64,000 nucleotides of DNA, taken from assembly GCA_023429135.1 (NCBI GenBank), contig JAEYWD010000092.1, positions 13,771-77,770 on the forward strand. Direction: 5' to 3'. Made by a program: the position numbers and the translations under genes. Source of the DNA: Bacteroidota bacterium (GTDB lineage: Bacteria; Bacteroidota; Bacteroidia; Bacteroidales; JAAUTT01). The notes beneath the pieces are model-generated. The model was not told where the DNA came from. It did no database searches and saw only the letters and a program-made list of their open reading frames with translations. Positions 18,486 through 27,419 of the stretch are shown here, piece by piece. Position 1 is the stretch's first letter. Every line of letters begins with the position of its first letter.

Positions 18486-20234
18486 TCAATTTTTTGGGAG
18501 GCCAATATTAAAACAAATTTCCTTTTCCAACCCTTTGTTGGTCGAAAATTTAAACTCACTTTTACCAGCAAAAACAACTGCCTGATCTCCATCGGTTATA
18601 AGTTTCAGGTCTTTAAGCTGCAAACCGTTTAACAAATAATTAGCAAGCACAAAAGCTTTTTCAAGTCCGTCGCCACGACTAAAATTCCATACTTCATCAG
18701 GCTGAGCAAGCCTTTTTCCATCGTAAATTGAAACAGATGGCATGGTAGAAATCAGATCAAAAGCTTCTTCTTGCGATTTGCCTTTCAACCCTTCGAGCGA
18801 TACGGGATTACGCTCCAAAGCTGCCTTAATAAAAGGATCCCAGCTAATTTCGTCCATTTGCCGGAAAGCGTAGAGGGATAATAAAGCGGTTTCGCTTTTT
18901 TCCGATTTGGCTCTAATGTAATCCAGAATCTCTTCACGGCTTTGATCTACTCTTATTTCCAGAGGTTCGGCAGGCTGAAAGTCTTTATCCATGTTGGGTA
19001 ACTGAGGCTCCGTGACCAAAAATTTTTTCAGCTCCTGAAATAACAACCGGAGATTATCCTCATTGTTGCAATTATTTGATTTAGCATGGCTTAAGAAATG
19101 ATCCAGAATTTTACTTAAATCTTTTTCATCGGTGTTTTCAAGGTATTTTTCAACATCTTGTATAACAATTCTATTGTCGAGCGGAGTGAGCGAAAATTCT
19201 TCATCATCAATTTCCTGGATTAATGCGTCGCGGGAGCCCTCGGCAAAATTATACTTGGTATGATGTTCGTATTCGAAAATCGTTTCCAGGCCAATGTAAT
19301 AGTTATGATTATTAATGCAGTGCCGGTACTGGAAGCATTTTTTGAACGTCATGTGGTATCGCAGAAAATTGATAAAATTTACTGCCGAAATATCAATTTT
19401 CAGGAAATCTCTTAATTTTTCGGAGAACTGGATAAAAGCCTCCCGGTTAATTGTAGCCGTGGGATACACATAATGGATATGACCAGAGAGATGTGAAACA
19501 ATGGTGACTTTCTCGTTCTCGAGGGCCCGCCGTGCTTTAGCCGACATGGCCGTACCATTGAACCACATGTTTTTAGTTACAATCCGCCTGTTATTTGTAA
19601 GAACTCCTTCTTTAATATTGACAAAATTTTGCGAATGCAACGGTGTGCCGATAAGAAAAATATCTTCGAGCGGGAACCGGCCAACAATAAAAAGAGCTGC
19701 TGCATAAAGCGCTGAAAGGGAAACGCATTCGCCCGCTCCGGTACCGAAATTCTCCTTGAAGCTAAAAGCTGTCATCGCTTCAACGGTTTCGGTTTTCCAG
19801 TAGGGAATAATATCGGTGGTGTATTTATCGAGCCCGAAGTGTCGACGAATATCTATATCGTAATAATATTTATCTCCCTCATAGCCAAACAAAGCATTGG
19901 ATTTCTCTAAAACAGAAATATCTATAAAACTCTTGAAGCGGTTAATTTCAGTTTCTTTTTCGGTAAGTCCCCAGGTTTCCAGATCGAGATTAAATACATA
20001 ATGATCCATAATGTATTGCTTGATACGGTTTACCTTGTAATTGGGTGTTTTTTTCAGGATATCTTTAAACCAGGGGTCGTTGCGCCACTTCCATATTACG
20101 GGACTCATTATGTTGGCAATAACCAAAGGATAAAGCAATTCGGGAAATACAAAAATTTCCATATCGGAAAGAGAAAAGGCTGAGGAATATTTTTCCAGGG
20201 TCTTTTTATTTGAAAAGTCAGGATTTAAAGGCAT
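18486..20234 (-). CDS. Transglutaminase-like domain protein of unknown function
   Basis: A 582-aa protein without a signal peptide or membrane span, so cytoplasmic. Residues about 163-205 (GTGAGECVSLSALYAAAL followed by a block ending TPLHSQNF) look like the Cys and His of a transglutaminase/papain-like core: C170 precedes a helix and H200 lies in a strand, as in that fold; the acidic third residue was not identified. The rest, including a helical region with acidic patches (about 355-450), is unrecognised. Cotranscribed with the WbuC-like cupin. Proposed class only; the reaction is unknown. Confidence 0.6.
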   Translation of the reverse strand: MPLNPDFSNKKTLEKYSSAFSLSDMEIFVFPELLYPLVIANIMSPVIWKWRNDPWFKDILKKTPNYKVNRIKQYIMDHYVFNLDLETWGLTEKETEINRFKSFIDISVLEKSNALFGYEGDKYYYDIDIRRHFGLDKYTTDIIPYWKTETVEAMTAFSFKENFGTGAGECVSLSALYAAALFIVGRFPLEDIFLIGTPLHSQNFVNIKEGVLTNNRRIVTKNMWFNGTAMSAKARRALENEKVTIVSHLSGHIHYVYPTATINREAFIQFSEKLRDFLKIDISAVNFINFLRYHMTFKKCFQYRHCINNHNYYIGLETIFEYEHHTKYNFAEGSRDALIQEIDDEEFSLTPLDNRIVIQDVEKYLENTDEKDLSKILDHFLSHAKSNNCNNEDNLRLLFQELKKFLVTEPQLPNMDKDFQPAEPLEIRVDQSREEILDYIRAKSEKSETALLSLYAFRQMDEISWDPFIKAALERNPVSLEGLKGKSQEEAFDLISTMPSVSIYDGKRLAQPDEVWNFSRGDGLEKAFVLANYLLNGLQLKDLKLITDGDQAVVFAGKSEFKFSTNKGLEKEICFNIGLPKN

Positions 20235-20254
20235 CTTACAATGGTACTTTTTTG

Positions 20255-20262
20255 CAAAATTA
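20255..20262 (-). promoter_or_regulatory. -7 box for the 20234 gene (minus strand)
   Basis: On the minus strand this reads TAATTTTG (TAnnTTTG), 20 nt before the ATG at 20234. Confidence 0.5.
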
Positions 20263-20300
20263 GTTACTAATGTTTAATGAATATTGGTTTGATTAAAAAT

Positions 20301-20343
20301 AAAATTTCCCATCTCCGGGTTCACGCCCCAGATGAGAAATTTT
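20301..20343 (-). terminator. Terminator of the minus-strand envelope cluster
   Basis: A 14-bp stem with one G-U-compatible mismatch (20301-20314 with 20330-20343) and a 15-nt loop. Read on the minus strand it is followed by TATTTTTAATC, a T-rich tract. It lies 31 nt after the stop of the lmo0937-type gene at 20374. Confidence 0.8.
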
Positions 20344-20373
20344 AACAAACAGAATGGAAAAATTCCATCCATG

Positions 20374-20538
20374 CTAATGTTTTAGTGCTATATTCCTCGA
20401 GAAAATGTGTGCGGCTATTGAAATTATGGAGAAAAGGAGTAAAAGATGAATCACACCTCCCACATTCAGACCTACATAGCATAAAAACCAGCAGAGAAAT
20501 AAGAGAATTGACCCTGTTAGTAATTTACTTCTAATCAT
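20374..20538 (-). CDS. lmo0937-type (DUF5670-like) small membrane protein, copy 1
   Basis: A 54-aa protein. The frame is open further upstream, but the ATG at 20538 gives the family-like start MIRSKLLTGSILLFLCWFL and is preferred. Two hydrophobic segments flank a conserved-looking GLNVGGVIHLLLLFSII centre, the hallmark of this short family (about 50 aa) often seen beside stress and envelope genes. Function unknown. Last gene of a minus-strand cluster with a strong terminator after it. A second copy is at 27273-27419. Confidence 0.75.
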   Translation of the reverse strand: MIRSKLLTGSILLFLCWFLCYVGLNVGGVIHLLLLFSIISIAAHIFSRNIALKH

Positions 20539-20590
20539 GATAATTTGAATTAAGTATTCTTCTACTAAAACAAAATTCCGGTACGAAAGT

Positions 20591-21229
20591 TTACCTGAAT
20601 TTATACCCAATACCTAATCCAAATCCAACATTTTTGGCATCGCCGTTTTCGCTGCCGTTAAGCTTCGGCATAATATTAACAAGACCCAAAGATGTTTCGA
20701 TTGTAAAGCTAAGTCCATTGCCAAGTTCATACCCTGCATATACTTTTGCACCTGAATCAAGAGGTTTAAAATACGCATTCTTAGTGACATCCTGCAACGA
20801 TACGTCGTTTTTAAATTTCACATCAGAGGTACTACCGTTCTTAACTTTCCCTCCTATTCCCATGGCAATATAAGGCCCGAAGCCTACCATAACATTACCT
20901 CCCGACAGAGCTCCTTTATACAAAAAGGTGACAGGCAGCTCCACGTAGGAGAGTTTTGTTTTTGTTTCGTTAATGATATCGGCTTTATACCCTTTTTGAG
21001 CAAACGATAACTCAGGACGAATGAAGAATTCGGTTCCAAGTGGAATTTCGGCAAAAACACCGGCATTCCAGGTAGGTATCATTTTAGTGTCAATCTTATC
21101 GTCGTCATTATCTTTTACTGTCATGTTGAACATGTTCGCTGCACCCCTGATACCAAAGGAAACCTGTGCCATTGCTGTATGAATTGATAAAACAACAAAT
21201 GCTATAATTAAGATGTATTTCCGGTTCAT
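20591..21229 (-). CDS. PorT-like outer-membrane beta-barrel protein
   Basis: A 212-aa protein; the ATG at 21229 (NRKYILIIAFVVLSIHTAMAQ) is preferred over an upstream TTG. After the signal peptide, strands such as VSFGIRGAANMFNMTV, FFIRPELSFAQKGYK, YVELPVTFLYKG, VMVGFGPYIAMGIGG and NVGFGLGIGYKF make an 8-stranded barrel closing with a C-terminal Phe-Arg. Small 'outer membrane beta-barrel' proteins of this shape are abundant in Bacteroidota; a specific role is not known. It follows the OmpA-like gene closely (about 12 nt). Confidence 0.85.
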   Translation of the reverse strand: MNRKYILIIAFVVLSIHTAMAQVSFGIRGAANMFNMTVKDNDDDKIDTKMIPTWNAGVFAEIPLGTEFFIRPELSFAQKGYKADIINETKTKLSYVELPVTFLYKGALSGGNVMVGFGPYIAMGIGGKVKNGSTSDVKFKNDVSLQDVTKNAYFKPLDSGAKVYAGYELGNGLSFTIETSLGLVNIMPKLNGSENGDAKNVGFGLGIGYKFR

Positions 21230-21241
21230 AAGATTCAATTT

Positions 21242-21913
21242 TTAATTTCGAGCCTGTTTACGCGCTTCTTCCTTCATTTTTTCATTAGCAGTGATAACAA
21301 ATGTTACCCTTCGATTCTGACTACGGCCTTCTTCATTATCGTTCGAAGCCACTGGCTGGTTCTCTCCATAACCAACTGTTTTCAGTCGCGACGAATTAAT
21401 GTTTTTCTGTCGCAGGTAATCCGAAACAGCACCCGCTCTTTTCTCCGAAAGGGTTTGGTTATAACTGTCGCTTCCCTTGCTATCCGTATGGCCTTCAATC
21501 AACACATCAGTATCGGGATATTTATTAAGAATGGAAGAGAGTTCCTCAATTGATTTGACTGATACCGGAGTAAGGTTCGTCTTGTTGAAATCAAAGAGCA
21601 CTCCCGATTTAAAATTGATAATTATCCCTTCTTCACCGGGTTTGTGGATAACTTCGGCATTCGGAACATTATTCCTGATTTCCTCGGCCTGTTTATCCAT
21701 CTGACGCCCAATTACGGCTCCTGCAGCACCTCCCACTGCAGCACCAATTACAGCGCCTAAGGCTGTGTTGCCTGCCGTTTTGCCAATCACTCCTCCGATT
21801 ACTGCACCTGTACCTGTTCCAATGGCTCCGCCTTTAAATGCTCTCGAAGTTTTACAACCAGCAGCAAGCAATGCAAGTAAAACCATTATTATCAAAAAAT
21901 TTTTCATGATCAT
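21242..21913 (-). CDS. OmpA-family lipoprotein with glycine-zipper region
   Basis: A 223-aa lipoprotein: signal peptide with lipobox LLAAGC, then a glycine-zipper region (about 28-75, repeated GAVIGGVIG and AAVGGAAGAVIG motifs) and a C-terminal OmpA peptidoglycan-binding domain with DVLIEGHTDSKGSDSYNQ, LSEKRAGAVSDYL and GYGENQPVASNDNEEGRSQN-type motifs. It would tether the outer membrane to the cell wall. Start ATG overlaps the stop of the upstream 69-aa gene (ATGA), showing translational coupling; an alternative ATG lies two codons in. Confidence 0.93.
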   Translation of the reverse strand: MIMKNFLIIMVLLALLAAGCKTSRAFKGGAIGTGTGAVIGGVIGKTAGNTALGAVIGAAVGGAAGAVIGRQMDKQAEEIRNNVPNAEVIHKPGEEGIIINFKSGVLFDFNKTNLTPVSVKSIEELSSILNKYPDTDVLIEGHTDSKGSDSYNQTLSEKRAGAVSDYLRQKNINSSRLKTVGYGENQPVASNDNEEGRSQNRRVTFVITANEKMKEEARKQARN

Positions 21914-22119
21914 GTTTTTTTGTTAAACAGTATGAGCGCTCCTCCAAGTATCATGATTCCAACTCCCCACATGGGAGACCAGGTGGCCGTGTGTTTTTCA
22001 TCTTTGGTTATCTCGATTTTGCCTACGTCCAGTACTTTTTCCTTTGTGAAAAAGCTTACTCCGGTAATCAGAGTAACCACCAGGCCTACAATTAGCAATA
22101 TTATTCCCGCTTTTCTCAT
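21910..22119 (-). CDS. Small two-span membrane protein
   Basis: A 69-aa protein with an N-terminal span (AGIILLIVGLVVTLITGVSFF), a short polar loop (about 24-50, KTTKDEKHTATWSP-like) and a second span (GVGIMILGGALILF). The stop overlaps the ATG of the OmpA-like gene by 4 nt and the start lies 11 nt after the upstream gene, so it belongs to the same operon. Unknown function; possibly a stress-responsive membrane protein. Confidence 0.75.
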   Translation of the reverse strand: MRKAGIILLIVGLVVTLITGVSFFTKEKVLDVGKIEITKDEKHTATWSPMWGVGIMILGGALILFNKKT

Positions 22120-22130
22120 TTTATTGAAAT

Positions 22131-22466
22131 TTAAAGTAATAGTAGTAACAAAATAATTATTACAAGCAGGGCCCCTCCTCCTATATAAATGCCGTCGGCC
22201 GATTTGTTGATTTTATCGTTTATGTCCCTTACTTCCTTTCGTAGCTCACGTCTTTCTTTAGGAGTAAGAGACTTCATATCCATTTGATTAATCTCGTTAA
22301 CTCTTGCAGTTAAATTTTGAATTTCAGCTTCACTAAGTTTGGTTACTTCTTTTTTAGTTTGAACTGTTTCTTTCTTAGCTTTTTTGTCTTTTGGCTCCGA
22401 AGCCTGAAGCATCGATAAATTCAGCATGAACGCTGCTAAAATTGATAATAAGAGTATTTTTTTCAT
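22131..22466 (-). CDS. Exported small protein with C-terminal membrane helix
   Basis: A 111-aa protein with signal peptide (KILLLSILAAFMLNLSMLQAS), a highly charged helical middle (about 25-85, rich in Lys and Glu, including LTPKERRELRKEVRDINDKI) and a C-terminal span of Ile, Val and Leu (GGALLVIIILLLLLL) ending the protein. First gene of the operon 22466 to 20374. Similar small proteins occur next to OmpA/YtxH-type genes in Bacteroidota; no function is known. Confidence 0.75.
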   Translation of the reverse strand: MKKILLLSILAAFMLNLSMLQASEPKDKKAKKETVQTKKEVTKLSEAEIQNLTARVNEINQMDMKSLTPKERRELRKEVRDINDKINKSADGIYIGGGALLVIIILLLLLL

Positions 22467-22604
22467 AACATCGGTTGTTAAGGGTTTTTACGCGTACAAA
22501 GGTCCGACAAAGGACTGTTAAACTGCTTATACAAAACCGACAATTAATTACACTTTTCACACATTATGAGGATGTTGTACATAGGTGGTTGCTTTTTACA
22601 GGTA

Positions 22605-24431
22605 CTACTGGTAGGTAACTGTTGTTGGTTTTTCAATATTAAAATCGCGAAATCCGAAGTCGTTCGTACGATAAGCGTTGAACTTGGAAATGTTAGTTCC
22701 TTTTCCGGGTATAATGGGGTAAAATGCCAGCGACACCTGAAAAGTTTTGAAAACCAGAAATTCATTTTTTATGAGCATCCCCAAACCTAAAAGTGAATAT
22801 AATTTGGCGTTTTTTAAGCCTTGAGTATAGCTTCCCAGCAAGCCTGCGGAATATACCAGATAAGGTCCGAAGCGAAAGCCAATGAGATTCCATGGCGCGT
22901 ACGACTGAGTTTGAAGGGTTAACAGAATTTTATGAGTGCCGAAAACATCTTTGGATGAAAATCCCACAATTCCATATTCTTCGTTGATATATAGTTTGTC
23001 GGTAGGTAATCTTTTAATTCCTATAATGAATTGAGGCTTTACAAATTGCCTGACTTTCCATTTACCAATTGTCCAAAGTTCTGAGAAATAGTTTACTCCT
23101 ATATTTACGGCTCCTTCTTCAAAACTACCTTTATACATAAACCGACCATATTCTAGCGACGAACTTAGATATCCCCAGCGGTAGTAATCGCCCCACGATG
23201 CTTTAAATCCTAAATACCATCTTCCTCGGTTATTTTTAATCTGGTATCCTCCTGTAATATTGTATAATGCACCTTTGGGAACATCTTCAATCAAACCATA
23301 ATTAAAAATAAATCTATCCTGAATATACCGCCGGCTTGCAACTCCAATTCCGAAATAAAGGAATTTCTCGTTCGTGTAAACATGAAGAGAATCGTATAAC
23401 TCCACCGGTCTCTCGATGTATCGGATGTTTTGAAACCTTGCAGAAACAATGTAATTTGCCGATCGCTGGAATTCGCTTTGACCACCAAAAATTTTCCAGG
23501 CTTTGGCAAGCCACACATCCTGGGTGTTAAACCTAAAATCCTGGAAAAATCGCGACGAATCGGGAAAAGTTATTGAATCACGGTTTAGTCTCTGGCCAAA
23601 ATATATGCCACCTCCCCATTTTGTAAGTGCCGAATAAAAAGGACGTTCAATTTCAAATACTTTTATAAAGCTCCTGTCTTCGTTAAGCTGATACTGGATA
23701 CGCGATCCGATGTATGTATTCCTGATATTGGGAATGTAATAGGAAATCTGATAAATACTTTTTTTCGATTTTAGGTTTAATCCATAGATGTTATCGAACT
23801 GCTGGCCTGTTCCCAAAAAATTCTGATCAGTAAATCCGAGACTTATGGCTGAAGTTGAAATGCTTCCTCTAGGGGTGAGGCTCCATACATCGAGCACACG
23901 GATGTTGATGTCAACCGAATCTTTCTTTACCAACTGAGGCAGAAAAATAACCTCGTGAACATATTTCTGACGTCGTATCAAACGTTCCGATTCTTTCACT
24001 TTGAGTGAGTCGAATGGCTGATTGCTGCCAAACAGCAGCAGGTTTTTAACTGCAAGGGGCAATGTGTTAATGTGTAGTTTATTTCCGGTAATTTTTATAA
24101 AACCGTTTGGTTTGATTGATGTGTCGCGAATGTCGTATCCAAAGGGATCGAGTGTTAGGATGTTTATTTTACGGATAATTTTTCCTTCGAAATAATTGTA
24201 TGGTTTTGTTTCTATTCGTTTACTTCTGCGCTTTGGTGGTTGCTTAACGCTTTCGGGAATTGTAAAAATTAGGGAGAAAAGCCATTTTGAAAAAGTCTTC
24301 TTTTCGGCTATATCCTGAAGTGCTTTATAAACCTTTACCGAATCCTGGGGGGCTGTTTTATCTGGTTCCTGAGCTATAATATCTTGAATAGGTCCTAAAT
24401 ATATAATCAGGACGATAAGCTTTAATTTCAT
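22605..24431 (-). CDS. POTRA-barrel outer-membrane protein (BamA/FhaC-like architecture)
   Basis: A 608-aa exported protein (signal peptide about 1-20). Residues about 85-195 resemble one POTRA-type domain (KIIRKINILTLDPFGYDI to RIRRQKYVHEVIFLPQL-like) and a linker; from about 195 onward amphipathic strands with aromatic ends (SISTSAISLGFTDQNFLGTG, RFMYKGSFEEGAVNIGVNYF, AWNLIGFRFGPYLVYSAG) suggest a large barrel. The single visible POTRA makes a minor Omp85/two-partner-like member more likely than BamA. It is 17 nt downstream of the GT4 gene, so cotranscribed with it. Substrate unknown. Confidence 0.7.
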   Translation of the reverse strand: MKLKLIVLIIYLGPIQDIIAQEPDKTAPQDSVKVYKALQDIAEKKTFSKWLFSLIFTIPESVKQPPKRRSKRIETKPYNYFEGKIIRKINILTLDPFGYDIRDTSIKPNGFIKITGNKLHINTLPLAVKNLLLFGSNQPFDSLKVKESERLIRRQKYVHEVIFLPQLVKKDSVDINIRVLDVWSLTPRGSISTSAISLGFTDQNFLGTGQQFDNIYGLNLKSKKSIYQISYYIPNIRNTYIGSRIQYQLNEDRSFIKVFEIERPFYSALTKWGGGIYFGQRLNRDSITFPDSSRFFQDFRFNTQDVWLAKAWKIFGGQSEFQRSANYIVSARFQNIRYIERPVELYDSLHVYTNEKFLYFGIGVASRRYIQDRFIFNYGLIEDVPKGALYNITGGYQIKNNRGRWYLGFKASWGDYYRWGYLSSSLEYGRFMYKGSFEEGAVNIGVNYFSELWTIGKWKVRQFVKPQFIIGIKRLPTDKLYINEEYGIVGFSSKDVFGTHKILLTLQTQSYAPWNLIGFRFGPYLVYSAGLLGSYTQGLKNAKLYSLLGLGMLIKNEFLVFKTFQVSLAFYPIIPGKGTNISKFNAYRTNDFGFRDFNIEKPTTVTYQ

Positions 24432-24448
24432 AGGAAATCCTGTCCATT

Positions 24449-26773
24449 TCAGATAATATGATTAATGTGATTCTCTCCGTTAAACTTATATTTTTCCACA
24501 ATCATCCGGGCAAGGGTATAGCAGAGTGCTGAGTCGGCGCTTTGTGTAAGTTTTACATGTTCATTTTCCAGTCCGTCAAAACATCCCCCCGAGACCGGAT
24601 TATATATCATTTGATTCAGACGGTTATTGCCCAGAAACCATTTAAAGGCACCATTCATGCGATAGAAATATTCGTTTTCCTTGCACATCAGGTAAAACTT
24701 ACTCGATGTAATGATATAAAATGCCAAGTCGCAAGGTTGCTCTCCCGTTCCTGAATCAGTAGTGTTTCTGATCCAATCCTCTGCCAATTTTATTTCTATG
24801 GAATAATTATTGAACATCCGTGAATAAAGAAATTCGAACGACTCTCTTGCAATATCCTTGTAAACCCCATCTCCGGTGATAAGCCATGTATTTAGAAGTG
24901 CACCTGGTAAAATACTTGCAGAAACGGTGAGTTTTGGTTCGAACCATTTCCAATTTTCATTAGAATATGAATTATACATATCAACCAGCTTATTCGCCAA
25001 AGTTTTAATCAGGGTAAGATCTTTAGTTGCTTCATTAACGCTGTAATAGTAATATAATCCTTTAATGACTAATGCTATAGATTTGGACGATTTAAAGCTG
25101 GTTGTTAAGGGAAGAGTATTCTCAATCATCAAACCTGAAACATCGGTCATTTCTGTCGGAAGAAGAGTCTTCATCGAGAAAAGGTAGCCGAGCGCCCATA
25201 TAGCTTTGGCCTGAGTTTCTTCCAGATTTTCATTTTGATTCTGAGTAGTGAATTTCCGCTCATAATCGAGATATTTGTAGAAAACGCCCGTAGATTGGTA
25301 ACAGTGATAAATAAACTTCAGGTATTTTCTGATATAGGTAATGTCGTTTACATCGCCCGAGAATTTATAATGCATACAAAATACAAATAGGCTCAGGGCG
25401 TTGTCATCCAGGTGATATCCGGCACGCAGGTCGGGTTCTCCCTTATAGGTCGTATGGAGTATCCCGGTACGGTCAGTTAACGACTTAATAAAGTCGAGTT
25501 TTATGGGCGGATATTTATATTCGGCTGGTTGGGTTTTACCCGAAACATTACTGATTAAATTATTGTAGTTCTGCGCCGAATTCTCCCAAACTGCCGAGAT
25601 TGCTTTTCTCTGTATATTTTCACTTAAATCCTTTCTCAGAGATGGGTTATCAAGCAGGGTAATGATTTTAAAGGAAAGATCTTCACTACTCTTATAGATA
25701 AGTCCTGCATTGTTTTCAAGAAATTCGTGAGCATGAGGAGTAGGTGAAGAAATAATAGGACAGCCACAGCTCACAGCAAACGAAAACATACCACTCATAG
25801 GGCGGTTCTCATTTGTGCTGCTAAAAATACAGATATCACTCATTTGGAAATATTCCTTCAGAATCTCATCAGTCGAAAATACATTCAAAAAACGAACATG
25901 ATTCTGTAATTTGAGCGATTTAACTTTGCCTTCCAGCATTATCCTGTAGTTCTCACCCGATTTTTTCAGTTCTTCGGGATGCGTTTTGCCGATAATCAGA
26001 AAAATTATTTCGGGATGCGCTTTTATAACTGCCGTTAAAGCTTCGAGCGTGTTTTCGATCCCTTTATCCGGGGATAGCATTCCTACAGTAGATAATACAA
26101 ATTTACCCGTGAGTTGGTATTTTTCCTTCAGCACCTGGATATTCGACGGTGTTATAAGGTTCGTTCCGTAAGGTATAATTTCTACTTTTTCCTCTGAAAC
26201 ATTGTAATCCGTTTTTAATACCTTTTCCGAAAAACCTGCCAGAACAATCACAAGTCTTGACGCATCGGCAATTTGTTGAACATATTTTTGAATTTCATTC
26301 GCGGGGTGGGCAATAACCGTATGGAATACAGTGATTAAGGGTTTGGAGAGCTGGTTTAAAAAATTTACGAGATTCGATTGAGAATTTTGAAACAGGTCAA
26401 ACTCATGTTGCAGTACTACTGCAAGTATGTTATCCTGTGAATTGATTTCGTTAGCAATACGAATGTAATCCGAAGCATTGTCGGTATCCAGCGTCGAAAT
26501 TACTTCAGGGGGATAATACAGTTTAGAACTTCCGGATTGTAGTGCGTAAATTCTAATATTGAAGTTATTTACAAAACGGCTGTTGAGTGCATTTACCAGC
26601 TTTTGTGAATAACTGGCTATACCACATTCACGGGGTGGATATGAAGTTATAAAAACAATATCGCCAGCGGTGGTATTTGCTTTTTCGGTTTCGGCCCTGG
26701 AATGATCCGATTTATTAAAATCTAAAACCCCTAAACTACTCCCTTTTCTTTTAGTCGCAACTTCGTTTTCCAT
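24449..26773 (-). CDS. GT4 glycosyltransferase fused to an alpha-toroid domain
   Basis: A 774-aa cytoplasmic protein. Residues about 34-410 are a GT-B glycosyltransferase of family 4: N-terminal ITSYPPRECGIASYSQKLV, donor-side STVGMLSPDKGIENTLEAL and the acidic 'EN' end motif (AVSCGCPIISSPTPHAHEFL, then E-N-N-A-G-L). Residues about 430-770 are an all-helical domain with repeated Trp/Tyr-rich helices (WALGYLFSMKTL, GYHLDDNALSLFVFCMHY), resembling an (alpha/alpha) toroid as in GH-like proteins. Possibly an alpha-mannosyl transfer coupled with carbohydrate binding (inference). Cotranscribed with the POTRA-barrel gene 17 nt downstream. Confidence 0.8.
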   Translation of the reverse strand: MENEVATKRKGSSLGVLDFNKSDHSRAETEKANTTAGDIVFITSYPPRECGIASYSQKLVNALNSRFVNNFNIRIYALQSGSSKLYYPPEVISTLDTDNASDYIRIANEINSQDNILAVVLQHEFDLFQNSQSNLVNFLNQLSKPLITVFHTVIAHPANEIQKYVQQIADASRLVIVLAGFSEKVLKTDYNVSEEKVEIIPYGTNLITPSNIQVLKEKYQLTGKFVLSTVGMLSPDKGIENTLEALTAVIKAHPEIIFLIIGKTHPEELKKSGENYRIMLEGKVKSLKLQNHVRFLNVFSTDEILKEYFQMSDICIFSSTNENRPMSGMFSFAVSCGCPIISSPTPHAHEFLENNAGLIYKSSEDLSFKIITLLDNPSLRKDLSENIQRKAISAVWENSAQNYNNLISNVSGKTQPAEYKYPPIKLDFIKSLTDRTGILHTTYKGEPDLRAGYHLDDNALSLFVFCMHYKFSGDVNDITYIRKYLKFIYHCYQSTGVFYKYLDYERKFTTQNQNENLEETQAKAIWALGYLFSMKTLLPTEMTDVSGLMIENTLPLTTSFKSSKSIALVIKGLYYYYSVNEATKDLTLIKTLANKLVDMYNSYSNENWKWFEPKLTVSASILPGALLNTWLITGDGVYKDIARESFEFLYSRMFNNYSIEIKLAEDWIRNTTDSGTGEQPCDLAFYIITSSKFYLMCKENEYFYRMNGAFKWFLGNNRLNQMIYNPVSGGCFDGLENEHVKLTQSADSALCYTLARMIVEKYKFNGENHINHII

Positions 26774-26862
26774 ACCCCAAAATGATAAACCGGCATAACT
26801 AAAAATCAGATCCTGAAACCAGATTTTGTAGTTGCAAATAATTGATAACCCTTATATAGATG

Positions 26863-26936
26863 GAGGCTGTGTAAAAAGTCACCAGGTTGCCATATTTCGA
26901 CTCTGCTTAATATCGCAATACTTTTTACACAGCCTC
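26863..26936. repeat. Palindromic repeat element, copy 2 (74 bp)
   Basis: Perfect 17-bp terminal inverted repeat GAGGCTGTGTAAAAAGT (26863-26879) with its complement (26920-26936); the centre holds a single TTCGAC. It lies between the stop of the YtxH gene (26957) and the start of the GT4 gene (26773). Confidence 0.8.
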
Positions 26937-26956
26937 TTTTTAGATTAATACTTTAT

Positions 26957-27232
26957 TTAAACTGTAGAACGAGCAGTATTGGTGTTCTCGTTAACATTGC
27001 CCATTGCTTTTTTAGCAGCATTGCCAATTCCTTCTTTTACCTTATCAATGCGTTCGTTAACGGTACCAACCACATCATCAAACTTTTCTTTGGCTGTATT
27101 TGCCAGGTCTTCGCCTTTATCAATTAATTTTCGGCGGGTTTCCGATCCTTTATCAGGAGCGAATAAAATTCCTATTAATGCACCTGCAGCTACTCCTGCC
27201 AAAACTCCTAATAATACTTTTCCTGCACTCAT
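26957..27232 (-). CDS. YtxH-domain protein
   Basis: A 91-aa protein with the YtxH pattern: N-terminal glycine-rich membrane helix (GKVLLGVLAGVAAGALIGILFAP), the conserved APDKGSETRRKL turn, and a long amphipathic coiled helix (DLANTAKEKFDDVVGTVNER). YtxH proteins are small stress-associated membrane proteins of unknown biochemical role. It lies 40 nt downstream of a second lmo0937-type gene and is probably cotranscribed with it. Confidence 0.9.
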   Translation of the reverse strand: MSAGKVLLGVLAGVAAGALIGILFAPDKGSETRRKLIDKGEDLANTAKEKFDDVVGTVNERIDKVKEGIGNAAKKAMGNVNENTNTARSTV

Positions 27233-27272
27233 AACTTTTATTTTTTTGATTTATTTAACAATAACAGAACCT

Positions 27273-27419
27273 TCAGGCTCCTCTTATAATTCTTAATAAT
27301 ATGGCTATAATTGCAATCACAAGTAAAATATGGATAATACTTCCGGCATTAAATATAAAAAAGCCGAGTAACCATCCTATAACCAGAATTATTGCAATTA
27401 AGTAGAGTAATCCGCCCAT
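27273..27419 (-). CDS. lmo0937-type small membrane protein, copy 2 (48 aa)
   Basis: A short gene (49 codons including TGA) found by translating the minus strand upstream of the YtxH gene. Start ATG at 27419, stop at 27273. Two hydrophobic stretches surround the family centre FIFNAGSIIHILLVIAII and the protein ends LLRIIRGA. It shares the length, the W-L-x-G and the G-x-x-I-H-x-L-L signature with the copy at 20374-20538. No -7 box was found upstream. Confidence 0.75.
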   Translation of the reverse strand: MGGLLYLIAIILVIGWLLGFFIFNAGSIIHILLVIAIIAILLRIIRGA

